A stretch of 64,000 nt of DNA from HKST-UBA178 sp965223815. GTDB lineage: Bacteria; Pseudomonadota; Gammaproteobacteria; Chromatiales; Chromatiaceae. The notes under the pieces were generated by a model that was not told where the DNA came from, did no database searches, and saw nothing but the letters and a program-made list of their open reading frames with translations. The translations under genes and the position numbers were made by a program. How positions within the stretch are numbered: the stretch's first letter is position 1; each line of letters opens with the position of its first letter. The stretch lies in contig OZ245019.1 of the NCBI GenBank assembly GCA_965223815.1, forward strand, positions 62,001 through 126,000, read 5' to 3'. Of this stretch, positions 52,238-61,512 are shown piece after piece.

Positions 52238-53305
52238 GTGTCCTTTCAAAAAGTAAACATTGAAAACCTGAGAAATCTTTCAGAGGTAGAGTTTACTCCT
52301 GAAAAAGGGATCAACTTTATCGTAGGAAAGAACGGCTCAGGCAAAACTACTCTGTTGGAAGCCGTGTACTTATTAGCAAGAGGACGTTCTTTTAGAGATA
52401 TAAAATTATCCAGATCTATCGCTCGCGGAAAGGAGTCGTTGAGGATTTTCGGAAAGGGTATACAACAACAAAGAACTTTGGGAATAGGAATATCAGTTAA
52501 CCGTAGTGGTTTGGAAATTAGGCTAAACGGGATCAGAGTGAGGAGATTGTCCGATCTGGCAAGAGAATTCCCATTACAGCTGATTACACCGAGATCACAT
52601 GAAATCATGGAAAAGGGGGCACATAATCGACGGCGATTTGTGGAATGGGGAGTGTTCCACGTGGAACCAAGCTACCAACAGTTTTCTAGTCGATATCAAA
52701 AAGCGTTAAGTCAAAGGAATGCAGCACTAAAACAAAATGCAAGATTGGCAGACGCCTGGACAGAAGCTCTGGTAACCAACGGAACAGTAATAAACCAGCT
52801 AAGGGAGCAGTATGTGAGGCTATTTAAGGAGAATTTGACAAGCTATCTGGAATCATTGATCGGTCAAAAGCGTGTTGAACTCCATTGGAGGCAGGGCTGG
52901 TCACAACAGCGATCTTTACAACAGAGTCTGGAGGACGGCCTGGAATCTGACCTAAAAAGGGGATTTACTCAAGCGGGCCCCCATAGGGCTGATCTTCAAG
53001 TGACGATAGAGAATGAGCCGGTTCATAGGTGGGCCTCAAGAGGTCAGCAGAAGCTGGTTATCGTTTCTATGTTTCTCGCCCAGGCGATGTTAATTCGCCA
53101 GCAGACTGATCGAGATCCCATTCTTCTACTGGATGATGTCGGTGCGGAGCTAGATGAAACCAATAGGAACCGTGTCTTTCAAAAAATCCGGTCAGAGGGC
53201 TGCCAGACTCTTGTAACCGCAACAGATATGGATCTGGCAAACAAAACAGGTTATGAGGGATTGTTCCACGTGGAACATGGGGAGATCCACCAACAGCATG
53301 TATAA
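52238..53305 (+). CDS. recF: DNA replication and repair protein RecF
   Basis: SMC-like ATPase, 355 residues. Walker A 'FIVGKNGSGKTTLLEAVYLL', signature region 'WASRGQQKLVIVSMFLAQAM' and Walker B 'DPILLLDDVGAELDETN'. It loads RecA at gaps. GTG start at 52238 with a weak ribosome binding site. The coding sequence contains two parS-type palindromes. Confidence 0.96.
   Translation: MSFQKVNIENLRNLSEVEFTPEKGINFIVGKNGSGKTTLLEAVYLLARGRSFRDIKLSRSIARGKESLRIFGKGIQQQRTLGIGISVNRSGLEIRLNGIRVRRLSDLAREFPLQLITPRSHEIMEKGAHNRRRFVEWGVFHVEPSYQQFSSRYQKALSQRNAALKQNARLADAWTEALVTNGTVINQLREQYVRLFKENLTSYLESLIGQKRVELHWRQGWSQQRSLQQSLEDGLESDLKRGFTQAGPHRADLQVTIENEPVHRWASRGQQKLVIVSMFLAQAMLIRQQTDRDPILLLDDVGAELDETNRNRVFQKIRSEGCQTLVTATDMDLANKTGYEGLFHVEHGEIHQQHV
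52653..52668. other. parS site 1 in recF
   Basis: TGTTCCACGTGGAACC is one base from a perfect 16-base palindrome and matches the parS form known from pseudomonads (TGTTCCACGTGGAAC). Confidence 0.82.
53262..53277. other. parS site 2 in recF
   Basis: TGTTCCACGTGGAACA, a perfect 16-base palindrome and exact parS form, sits close to the recF 3' end. Confidence 0.88.
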
Positions 53306-53391
53306 TCCCCCCTACATTGGCAAAAGTCAGCTTAAGCAAGCCACTATCGCAGCAAACAGCTGTCATTCCGTCTTCTACAACAGGTATTGAA

Positions 53392-55797
53392 ATGAGTTAT
53401 GACTCCTCGAATATCAAGGTGCTAAAGGGCCTTGATGCTGTAAGGAAACGCCCGGGTATGTACATCGGAGATACTGATGATGGCACGGGATTACACCATA
53501 TGGTGTTTGAAGTTGTCGACAATTCTATCGATGAGGCCCTCGCTGGCCACTGCTCGGAAATCAGGGTGAGTATTCACGAAGATCAGCGTATCACGGTCTC
53601 AGACAATGGCCGGGGGATACCCGTGGACATTCATCCGGAGGAGGGTCGTTCAGCCGCTGAAGTGATAATGACGGTGCTTCACGCGGGGGGGAAATTTGAC
53701 GACAACTCCTATAAAGTCTCAGGCGGATTACACGGAGTGGGAGTATCTGTGGTCAACGCTCTTTCCGAGTACCTGGAGTTGGTGATTCATAGAGACGGGA
53801 AAATGTATACACAGCGCTACGAGTTGGGAGAACCGGTAGCACCCCTGGAGCAAATCTCTGAATCGGAGAAAACAGGTACGGAGATCACTTTCAAAGCGAG
53901 TTCGAGTATTTTCAGCAATATCGAATTTCACTACGACGTATTGGCAAAACGATTGCGGGAGCTTTCGTTTCTAAACTCTGGCGTGAAAATTATTCTTAGG
54001 GAACAGGCCAAGGATAAGCAAGATGTTTTTGAGTATCGCGGCGGAATCAGCGCATTTGTAGAGCACCTCAACCGCAAGAAAACACCTATCCACAAGCATG
54101 TCGTCTCGTTTAGTGTCGAAAAAAATGGCGTTCACGTTGATCTTGCAATGCAGTGGAACGAATCCTATCAAGAGAATATTTTCTGTTTTACCAACAACAT
54201 TCCACAGAAAGATGGTGGAACCCATCTCGCCGGGTTCAGGGCCGGCCTGACACGTACGCTCAATCAATACATAGAACAGGAAAACCTATCAAAAAAGCAG
54301 AAAGTAAACACCAGCGGGGACGATGCAAGAGAAGGCCTAACCGCGGTGCTTTCTGTTAAAGTACCCGACCCTAAATTTTCTTCCCAGACTAAAGATAAGC
54401 TGGTCTCTTCAGAAGTAAAGGGAATAGTGGAGACAGTGATGTCGGAGAAGCTCGGAGAATTCCTATTGGAGAATCCGGGAGATGCAAAAACTATCGCTGG
54501 AAAGATGATAGATGCCGCAAGAGCCAGAGAAGCAGCCCGTAAAGCGAGGGAGATGACCAGGCGCAAAGGCGTATTGGATATCGCCGGGCTCCCGGGAAAG
54601 CTTGCCGATTGCCAGGAGAAAGATCCCGCTAAATCTGAACTCTATTTAGTGGAGGGTGACTCTGCAGGCGGATCCGCCAAGCAGGGAAGGGACCGCCGCC
54701 ATCAGGCCATACTTCCATTGAAAGGAAAGATCCTGAATGTCGAGAGAGCCCGGTTTGATAAGATGATCTCTTCAGCTGAAGTCGGAACACTGATTACGGC
54801 TTTGGGCTGTGGCATCGGTAGAGAAGAATTTAACCCAGATAAGCTGAGGTATCACCGTATCATCGTTATGACTGATGCGGATGTCGACGGTGCCCATATT
54901 CGTACTCTGCTGCTTACCTTTTTCTACCGTCAAATGCCTGAACTGATTGAGCGAGGTCATGTATATATTGCGCAGCCTCCCCTCTACAAAGTCAAAAAGG
55001 GTAAGCAGGAGCAGTATCTAAAGGATGATCTCGATTTAGATCAGTATCTCTTGCAGACGGCTTTGGACAATGCAGCGGTCTATGTAAGTGAGGGGGCGCC
55101 CCCACTTTCCGGCACGGCGCTTGAGGCACTTGCACAACAGTGGAATATGGTCATTGCGTCCAACAGAAGGTTGTCGCAACGGTACGATCCCGTTCTGCTC
55201 CACAAACTGATACACATGCCTAGGGTTACCGAGGAATTACGATCTGACGATAACCTGTTTAAGGAATGGTTAACGGAACTTCAGGGGCGGTTAAACGTGG
55301 ATTTGAGCGTAGCTAGTCAATACGAGCTCAAACAAACCATCCCGACCGAAGATCGTCCTGCGGGTATTGAAATCCTGCATTGGGTTCACGGAATCAGTAG
55401 CGAATCATTTTTACCTCTCGATCTTTTTTCCAGCAATGAATATCGAAAAATCGCGGATCTCAGTGAGCAATTGGCGGGACTTCTCTCGGAGGGTGCTTAT
55501 GTTCAACGAGGTGAGCGTAAGAAGACAATCAGCAGTTTTGAGCAGGGTCTGCAGTGGTTAATGGAAGAAGCGAAAAGGGGGCAGCATATTCAGCGTTACA
55601 AGGGTCTGGGAGAGATGAATCCCGATCAGTTGTGGGAAACAACCATGGATCCGGAATCTCGTCGATTGTTGAGAGTGAATATTGAGGATGCGGTGGGCGC
55701 CGATGAAGTGTTTACCACTCTGATGGGCGATCAGGTAGAGCCAAGGCGAGAGTTTATCGAAACCAACGCGCTCTCTGTAGAACATCTCGATGTATAG
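53392..55797 (+). CDS. gyrB: DNA gyrase subunit B
   Basis: 801-residue ATPase subunit of gyrase. GHKL ATPase ('RKRPGMYIGDTDDGTGLHH', 'GGLHGVGVSVVNALS'), TOPRIM domain ('LVEGDSAGGSAKQGRDR', 'VMTDADVDGAHIRTLLLTFF') and the C-terminal 'QRYKGLGEMNPDQLWETTM' are all present. ATG at 53392 with AGGT ahead is used; the frame is open 25 codons upstream without homology. It includes the ~165-residue insert near the TOPRIM end typical of proteobacterial GyrB. Confidence 0.97.
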   Translation: MSYDSSNIKVLKGLDAVRKRPGMYIGDTDDGTGLHHMVFEVVDNSIDEALAGHCSEIRVSIHEDQRITVSDNGRGIPVDIHPEEGRSAAEVIMTVLHAGGKFDDNSYKVSGGLHGVGVSVVNALSEYLELVIHRDGKMYTQRYELGEPVAPLEQISESEKTGTEITFKASSSIFSNIEFHYDVLAKRLRELSFLNSGVKIILREQAKDKQDVFEYRGGISAFVEHLNRKKTPIHKHVVSFSVEKNGVHVDLAMQWNESYQENIFCFTNNIPQKDGGTHLAGFRAGLTRTLNQYIEQENLSKKQKVNTSGDDAREGLTAVLSVKVPDPKFSSQTKDKLVSSEVKGIVETVMSEKLGEFLLENPGDAKTIAGKMIDAARAREAARKAREMTRRKGVLDIAGLPGKLADCQEKDPAKSELYLVEGDSAGGSAKQGRDRRHQAILPLKGKILNVERARFDKMISSAEVGTLITALGCGIGREEFNPDKLRYHRIIVMTDADVDGAHIRTLLLTFFYRQMPELIERGHVYIAQPPLYKVKKGKQEQYLKDDLDLDQYLLQTALDNAAVYVSEGAPPLSGTALEALAQQWNMVIASNRRLSQRYDPVLLHKLIHMPRVTEELRSDDNLFKEWLTELQGRLNVDLSVASQYELKQTIPTEDRPAGIEILHWVHGISSESFLPLDLFSSNEYRKIADLSEQLAGLLSEGAYVQRGERKKTISSFEQGLQWLMEEAKRGQHIQRYKGLGEMNPDQLWETTMDPESRRLLRVNIEDAVGADEVFTTLMGDQVEPRREFIETNALSVEHLDV

Positions 55798-55815
55798 CGA
55801 GTATGCTTTACTAAT

Positions 55816-55834
55816 GAGAATAAGAATCATTATA
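55816..55834. promoter_or_regulatory. Fur-box-like site before alaX
   Basis: GAGAATAAGAATCATTATA matches the 19-base Fur consensus GATAATGATAATCATTATC in 15 positions, with outer AATGA/TCATT arms. It lies 16 bases ahead of the alaX ATG, where binding would block expression. Confidence 0.45.
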
Positions 55835-55849
55835 CCAATAGAATAGGCT

Positions 55850-56560
55850 ATGAACACAATAGAGCTGTTTCGTGATAATGGTTATCTGCGCCGCTGTGAC
55901 GCCGTAGTAACATCTTTGGGAGAAGAGGGCATCTGCTGCGACCGTACGGTTTTCTATCCCACAGGCGGGGGGCAGCCTGGTGATCGGGGCCTTCTGATCA
56001 GGGAAGATGGTTCTCATATCGTTATCATGGACAGCTATTTGGATCGGAAAACCAAGGCACATTTACATCCGCCTGAAAGCCAGGAAAATCTACCGGCTGT
56101 GGGTGAAAAAGTGGTGTTGGAGATAGATTGGGAGAGACGCTACAAGTTAATGCGTATGCACAGCTGTATGCACTTACTTTGTGCCGTGGTTCCCGCTGGC
56201 GTGACCGGCGGTTCGGTTCGGGATGATGGAAGTGCGAGGCTGGATTTCGATTTGCCCCAACCCCCGGATAAAACGCAAATCGAAACCGCCCTTAACCGTT
56301 TGATCATGGAAGATCATCCCATGCACTTGGAGTGGATTACGGATGAGGAGCTGGCGCAGCAACCGGAGCTGGTCAGGACGATGTCGGTAAAACCCCCATC
56401 CGGTACTGGGCGGGTCAGGCTCGTCAGATTCGAGGGAGTCGATCTTCAACCTTGCGGCGGGACCCATGTTGCCTCCACGGGCGAGGTGGGCCCGGTAAGG
56501 GTACGCAAAATCGAGAAAAAGGGTAAAAACAATCGCCGAATCACCGTTGAATTCGTCTGA
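55850..56560 (+). CDS. alaX: Alanyl-tRNA editing protein AlaX
   Basis: 236-residue free-standing editing protein that deacylates Ser-tRNA(Ala) (and Gly-tRNA(Ala)), related to the editing domain of alanyl-tRNA synthetase. Zinc ligands are visible: H104 and H108 in 'HSCMH', and C202 and H206 in 'CGGTH'. 'FYPTGGGQPGDRG' is the family signature at the start; the length fits the AlaX-M class. It follows gyrB by 52 bases and may be controlled by the Fur-like site just ahead. Confidence 0.92.
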   Translation: MNTIELFRDNGYLRRCDAVVTSLGEEGICCDRTVFYPTGGGQPGDRGLLIREDGSHIVIMDSYLDRKTKAHLHPPESQENLPAVGEKVVLEIDWERRYKLMRMHSCMHLLCAVVPAGVTGGSVRDDGSARLDFDLPQPPDKTQIETALNRLIMEDHPMHLEWITDEELAQQPELVRTMSVKPPSGTGRVRLVRFEGVDLQPCGGTHVASTGEVGPVRVRKIEKKGKNNRRITVEFV

Positions 56561-56616
56561 CAACAGGTTACTGATAGTAAGCGCTTACTGCCCGTAATGG
56601 GCGGTGGGTGCACTTG

Positions 56617-57339
56617 TTAAGCGATAGAATCAGGCAGCCTATCAACAGTGGACTCTATCCATTGCTCAACTTTGCGGTTAATCTCCGCCGTGGACTGACT
56701 TTGGGTTTCGATGATAGGTCCGAAGACAACATCGATAGTACCGGGATACTTTCTCAGACCTCTTCGCTTCCAAAATACCCCCGCGTTATGGGCGATTGGC
56801 AGAATAGGATAACCGCTCTTCTTTGCTAGCAGGGCTCCACCAATTCCATATCTTTTCTTGCTACCTGGTGCTACCCGGGTACCCTCCGGAAAAATGACTA
56901 CCCAGCGTCCTTGATCCAGGCGTTTCCTTCCCTCGCTGAGAATATGAGCCGCAGCTGCTTTTCCCGCCTGCCGGTTGATTGCAATCGGTTGATTTGTGGC
57001 CAGTGCCCAACCGAAGATGGGAATCCACATGAGTTCCCTTTTTAACACCCAGGTTTGCTCAGAGGGGAGTAACCAGCGCAGGGCAATAGTCTCCCAGGCC
57101 GACTGATGTTTTGAGAGTACAACGGCGTTTTCGGTGGGTATATTCTCTCTACCGGATATGCGGTAGTCCAACCCGCAGATCCACTTCAACATCTTTAGAT
57201 TCAGATAGCCCCACCAATTGGCAATCATCGACCGGAACCTGAAAGGAAAAAGCCAACCGAGCGTCGCTAAAAACAGACCGAACAGTATGGTGAGCACAAC
57301 TAGAAATAAGAAGTAGATTGAAGATCTCAACAGGATCAT
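56617..57339 (-). CDS. 1-acyl-sn-glycerol-3-phosphate acyltransferase-like protein
   Basis: 240-residue PlsC-family enzyme with an N-terminal membrane helix ('YFLFLVVLTILFGLFLATLG'). The acyltransferase motif reads HQSAWE (78-83), with Glu in place of the Asp of the common HX4D box, and FPEGTR is at 150-155. It would acylate lysophosphatidate or a related lysophospholipid at the inner membrane. Its ATG overlaps the gmhB stop (ATGA). This gmhB-plsC-glyS-glyQ order is common in gammaproteobacteria. Confidence 0.9.
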   Translation of the reverse strand: MILLRSSIYFLFLVVLTILFGLFLATLGWLFPFRFRSMIANWWGYLNLKMLKWICGLDYRISGRENIPTENAVVLSKHQSAWETIALRWLLPSEQTWVLKRELMWIPIFGWALATNQPIAINRQAGKAAAAHILSEGRKRLDQGRWVVIFPEGTRVAPGSKKRYGIGGALLAKKSGYPILPIAHNAGVFWKRRGLRKYPGTIDVVFGPIIETQSQSTAEINRKVEQWIESTVDRLPDSIA

Positions 57340-57893
57340 GGTGATTCCAGTTTACCCCTGTTTACCAGCAGATGATCGACGGCCGATGCGAGGTTGCCAA
57401 ATACTGGGATATTCCGGTCGCCGGGGAGTTTTTTCAGGGTTTGTTCTCCATTCCCGGTGAGCACCAGCATCGATGCGGCACCGAATCTGCGGGCGGCTTC
57501 GAGATCTCTCAGGCTGTCTCCGACTACGATCATCTCCGGAGGATGTACTGCAAGCGCTTCACTCGCCTGGATCAGCAGACCCGGTTTGGGTTTCCGGCAA
57601 TCACAGCCGTCATCCGGTCCGTGCGGACAGAAAAAGATTCCATCCAAATATCCCCCACGCTTCTCCAGATGACAGAGCATCTTTCGATGTATTGCATCAA
57701 GGGCATGCCTACTGAAAAGCCCCCTGGCAAGACCGGACTGATTGCTGGCGATGACTACCCGTTTACCAGCACGATTGAGGGCGCAGATCGCTTCCAGACT
57801 ACCGGGAATTGGCACCCACTCATCGGGAGACTTAATGAAGTGCTCCGAGTCCTCATTTACTACCCCGTCTCTATCTAGAACTATCAGTTCCAC
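57336..57893 (-). CDS. gmhB: D-glycero-beta-D-manno-heptose-1,7-bisphosphate 7-phosphatase
   Basis: 185-residue HAD phosphatase for the ADP-heptose pathway of lipopolysaccharide core. Catalytic Asp7 and Asp9 in 'VLDRDGVVNEDS', and a structural zinc loop with C89, H91, C97 and C99 ('CPHGPDDGCDC'), which is the GmhB hallmark. Supports a Gram-negative cell with heptose in its LPS. Confidence 0.95.
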   Translation of the reverse strand: MELIVLDRDGVVNEDSEHFIKSPDEWVPIPGSLEAICALNRAGKRVVIASNQSGLARGLFSRHALDAIHRKMLCHLEKRGGYLDGIFFCPHGPDDGCDCRKPKPGLLIQASEALAVHPPEMIVVGDSLRDLEAARRFGAASMLVLTGNGEQTLKKLPGDRNIPVFGNLASAVDHLLVNRGKLESP

Positions 57894-58035
57894 AACTATG
57901 TTAGTAAGCGCCCACTATCAGTTAATTGTCTTTAAATATGGCTATATTGAAAAGGAAACGGATCACTCAAACAGAAGCCCGAACATTAATGTTGTTGACA
58001 GGTCGACTCTTAATCGAGTGTTTGATGAAACGACT

Positions 58036-60105
58036 CTAGATTCTGGATATATCCGCCACGCCGAGAAAGAGACTGCTCAAACCCGACAACAGTGCGAGAC
58101 GATTGTCCCGCACCTTTTCCTCCTCTGCCATGACCATCACCTGGTCGAAAAACTCATCGACCGGTGCTCTTAATTCAGCGAGGGTGAGAAGCGTCTCCTC
58201 ATAGGCATAATTCTCCAGAAGGGGAGCAATCTGCTCTCGTTTGGCGACCACTAGGCGGTGAAGCATCTTTTCCTCTTCGAGCTCGAAAAGTGTGGGATCG
58301 GCGCTGTCCCCTACGTATTCCGGGGCCTTCTTTAGAATGTTCCTGATACGTTTGTTGGCTGCCGCCAAGGCCTGCGCCTCGGCAAGGGATTCGAAAGCGA
58401 TCACGGCTTTTATTCGCCGGTCGAAATCGGCAACGGTCGGTGGACGAATCGCAGCAACCGCTTCGAATACGCTCAGGGCTACACCCTGATCCTGGTAGAT
58501 TCCTCTAAGGCGCTCTATGGAAAAATCGTAAACTTCCGGAATCAGATTGAAATTTTGTACCCGCCCCCCCAGATACTCCTGTGCACGGCCAAAGAGTTCT
58601 TGTAGGTCGATAGGCAGCGCGTGCTCCTTGAGTATACGCAGCGCCCCAAGCGCTGCGCGCCGAAGGGCAAAGGGGTCTTTGTCCCCGGTGGGTTTCTGGT
58701 TGATACCGAATATACCCACAAGGGTATCCACCCTTTCCGCCAGCGCAACCGCTATGCCGGTGGGGGTGACGGGTAGTCTATCGCCGGAGAAACGGGGCAT
58801 ATAGAATTCTTCCATGGCGCGGCTCAGCTCTGCTGCTTCCCCGTCCCTGGCCGCCTGATAGCGCCCCATCACACCTTGCATTTCGGGAAATTCACCTACC
58901 ATATGTGTCATCAAGTCGCATCGGCTCAACAACCCGGCACGATGGGCGAGGTTTTCATCTCCCCCGCAGGCTCTGGCTATCCAGGAGGCCAATTCAGCCA
59001 CCCTCTCGGACTTTTCGTAAAGGCTTCCCAGTTGTGCCTGAAAGACAACGGCCTTGAGTGATTCCAGATGTTCTTCGAGACGCTGTTTACCGTCCTGCTC
59101 CCAGAAGAACATGGCGTCGGCGAGCCGCGGCCTGATAACCCTTTCGTTACCCTCCTTGATCACTTCGGGTGTTGGGCTATCCAGATTGGAAATGGTAACG
59201 AAGTTATTTATCAACTCACCCTCGGCATTCACCAGATGAAAATATTTCTGGTGTTTCTTCATGGTAAGTATCAAGGCCTCTTGCGGCATATCCAGATACT
59301 TCTCCTCGAACCCAGCGCTGATGGGTGAGGGCCACTCCACCAATGCGGTAACTTCCGACAGCAGTTTCGAATCGATGCTGGCTTCAGCTCCAAGGGCTTT
59401 GGCACTTCGTTCCACCTGACCTCTGATGTGTTCTCTGCGTTTGTCAAAATCGGCTATGACTTTGCCCCGTGTTTCCAGGAGATCAACATAGTCGCTGGCT
59501 TGTCTGACCTCGATCGATTCCGGGGCGTGAAAACGGTGGCCGTATGTAAGATTTCCGGCGCGGGCGTCCAAAATGGTACAGGGAACTACCTGGTTACCAT
59601 GCAGGAACAGCAGCCAGTGCACTGGACGCACAAACTGTGCTTCGGAGCTGCCCCAACGCATGCGTTTGGGTATGGGTAGCCTGTTGAGGGCAGTTTCGGC
59701 TATGGCGGGCAGCAGTTCAGAAGCCTGCTTCCCTTGCTCTTCCGAACGGTGTACCAGCCACTCTCCTTTCTCAGTTGCCATCCGCTCAAGGCGCTCGACA
59801 GAAGTGCCGCAGGAGCGTGCGAATCCTTCCGCGGCCTTGGTCGGATTACCTTGCGCATCGAACGCAGCCCGCACAGCTGGACCACGGCGCTCAGTCTGGC
59901 GATCTGGCTGACTCAGGACGCACTCCTCTACCAGTATGGCGAGACGGCGCGGTGTGGCATAGCGGTGGACGGAGTTGTGCCCTAGGCCCGCCTTTTTTAG
60001 CCCGGTGACGAATTCCTGCTCCAGTGCTTTGGAGAGCGATTCTAAGGCGACCGGAGGCAGTTCTTCGGTTCCAAGTTCGAACAACAGATCTGCGCACTCA
60101 ACCAT
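58036..60105 (-). CDS. glyS: Glycyl-tRNA synthetase beta subunit
   Basis: 689 residues from ATG at 60105, same length as in Escherichia coli. 'LLFELGTEELPPVALESL' opens the chain, and the HD-like and anticodon-binding parts follow. It pairs with GlyQ as an alpha2beta2 enzyme charging tRNA(Gly). The start overlaps the end of glyQ by eight bases, with AAGGAGG six bases ahead; a further upstream in-frame start is ignored. Confidence 0.97.
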   Translation of the reverse strand: MVECADLLFELGTEELPPVALESLSKALEQEFVTGLKKAGLGHNSVHRYATPRRLAILVEECVLSQPDRQTERRGPAVRAAFDAQGNPTKAAEGFARSCGTSVERLERMATEKGEWLVHRSEEQGKQASELLPAIAETALNRLPIPKRMRWGSSEAQFVRPVHWLLFLHGNQVVPCTILDARAGNLTYGHRFHAPESIEVRQASDYVDLLETRGKVIADFDKRREHIRGQVERSAKALGAEASIDSKLLSEVTALVEWPSPISAGFEEKYLDMPQEALILTMKKHQKYFHLVNAEGELINNFVTISNLDSPTPEVIKEGNERVIRPRLADAMFFWEQDGKQRLEEHLESLKAVVFQAQLGSLYEKSERVAELASWIARACGGDENLAHRAGLLSRCDLMTHMVGEFPEMQGVMGRYQAARDGEAAELSRAMEEFYMPRFSGDRLPVTPTGIAVALAERVDTLVGIFGINQKPTGDKDPFALRRAALGALRILKEHALPIDLQELFGRAQEYLGGRVQNFNLIPEVYDFSIERLRGIYQDQGVALSVFEAVAAIRPPTVADFDRRIKAVIAFESLAEAQALAAANKRIRNILKKAPEYVGDSADPTLFELEEEKMLHRLVVAKREQIAPLLENYAYEETLLTLAELRAPVDEFFDQVMVMAEEEKVRDNRLALLSGLSSLFLGVADISRI

Positions 60106-61030
60106 TGGAGGCCTCCTTGGTAGCAATCAACATCGGAAAGCCAAGTTGCTCTCTGGCCTGGTAATAGGCCTGGGCGACCGCCCTTGCGAGGGTGCGCACC
60201 CGCAGGATATAGCGCTGCCGTTCGGTGACCGAAATGGCATGACGGGCATCCAGAAGATTGAAGGCGTGAGAAGCCTTCAACACCTGTTCATACGCCGGTA
60301 GCGGCAGGGTGAGTTCGATTAACTTTGCACTCTCGCGCTCGCACTGATCGAAGAAAGAGAAGAGAAAATCCACATCGGCGTGCTCGAAATTAAAGGCGGA
60401 TTGTTCCACTTCGTTTTGATGGAAGACATCCCCGTAAGTCACCGTTCCCTGGGGTCCGTGGGTCCATACCAGGTCGAACACACTTCCCACATCCTGCAGG
60501 TACATGGCGATACGTTCCAGCCCGTAGGTGATCTCGCCGGTGACCGGACGGCAGTCAAGGCCGCCCACTTGTTGAAAATAGGTGAATTGGGTGACTTCCA
60601 TGCCGTTTAACCAGACCTCCCATCCCAGCCCCCATGCGCCCAGCGTGGGGGATTCCCAATTATCTTCCACGAAGCGGATATCGTGGATCTTGGGATCAAT
60701 ACCAAGCATTTCCAGAGATCCCAGATAGAGCTGCTGCAGTTCGATAGGGGAGGGTTTCATAACCACCTGGTACTGATAATAGTGCTGCAATCGATTGGGA
60801 TTCTCCCCATAGCGCCCGTCGGTGGGCCTGCGGGAGGGTTGTACATATGCCGAATTCCAGGGTTCGGGTCCGATGGAGCGTAAGAAGGTGGCGGTATGAA
60901 ACGTGCCGGCCCCGACCTCCATATCGTAGGGCTGCAGAAGCACGCAACCCTTGGCGGCCCAATATTTTTCAAGGGCCAGAATGAGGCCTTGGAAGGTGGA
61001 AACATCGAAACTGCTATCGGTGGTTGACAT
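60098..61030 (-). CDS. glyQ: Glycyl-tRNA synthetase alpha subunit
   Basis: 310-residue catalytic subunit. 'CVLLQPYDMEVGAGTFHTAT' and 'PSRRPTDGRYGENPNRLQHY' are the class II signature blocks of GlyQ. First gene of the glyQ-glyS-gmhB-plsC group. Confidence 0.97.
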   Translation of the reverse strand: MSTTDSSFDVSTFQGLILALEKYWAAKGCVLLQPYDMEVGAGTFHTATFLRSIGPEPWNSAYVQPSRRPTDGRYGENPNRLQHYYQYQVVMKPSPIELQQLYLGSLEMLGIDPKIHDIRFVEDNWESPTLGAWGLGWEVWLNGMEVTQFTYFQQVGGLDCRPVTGEITYGLERIAMYLQDVGSVFDLVWTHGPQGTVTYGDVFHQNEVEQSAFNFEHADVDFLFSFFDQCERESAKLIELTLPLPAYEQVLKASHAFNLLDARHAISVTERQRYILRVRTLARAVAQAYYQAREQLGFPMLIATKEASNG

Positions 61031-61190
61031 ACTCGAACCTGAAATTTGAACCTGAACTGGTGGCGAAACAGCAATTATATCGGCTCAGGCAAGGGTATTA
61101 CCAACACGAAAACGGCTACAATATGGAGCAGTGCCATGTCACGCCGTAACATCCTTCGTCAAGGATATGCATGAAGGGCGTGGCAGTTTG

Positions 61191-61457
61191 GGGCCTGTTA
61201 ACACTAGTTGGAACAGCGTCGTTGCTGCCCCAGAAAGGGCCAATCAAGGCGCGAGGAATGAGGTTTGGTGGTTCCAAATGAATGACGAGCAACGCCGAGT
61301 GGCCCTTTTTGGGGCGCAACCCGGAAGGACGGGTCCATTTTTCCCCAGTTCCGCGTTGCACCTCGCTTATGTAGCGGCGCTACACCGCGCTCGGTGCGCC
61401 TTGACCTGCGATAAAATGGCCTCCGGCGACACCGTTCCAATTAGAGTTAACAGGCCC
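61191..61457. mobile_element. MITE-like non-autonomous element
   Basis: 267 bases bounded by 24-base inverted repeats: the left end starts GGGCCTGTTAACACTAGTTG, and the right end (61434-61457) is its complement with two mismatches. The interior has no transposase; a short frame runs through it and ends in the right repeat. A solitary end of the same repeat is at 41393-41416. TA follows the right end, but a clear target duplication is not visible. Confidence 0.72.
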
Positions 61458-61512
61458 TAGAATAGCCACCGCCCGCTAGCGAATATCATCAGCCGATACA
61501 GATTTCCGAGTC

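Noticed and set aside
61131..61460. 109-codon frame running through the MITE-like element
   Set aside because: Both ends are formed by flanking sequence and the inverted repeat; no transposase motif is visible.
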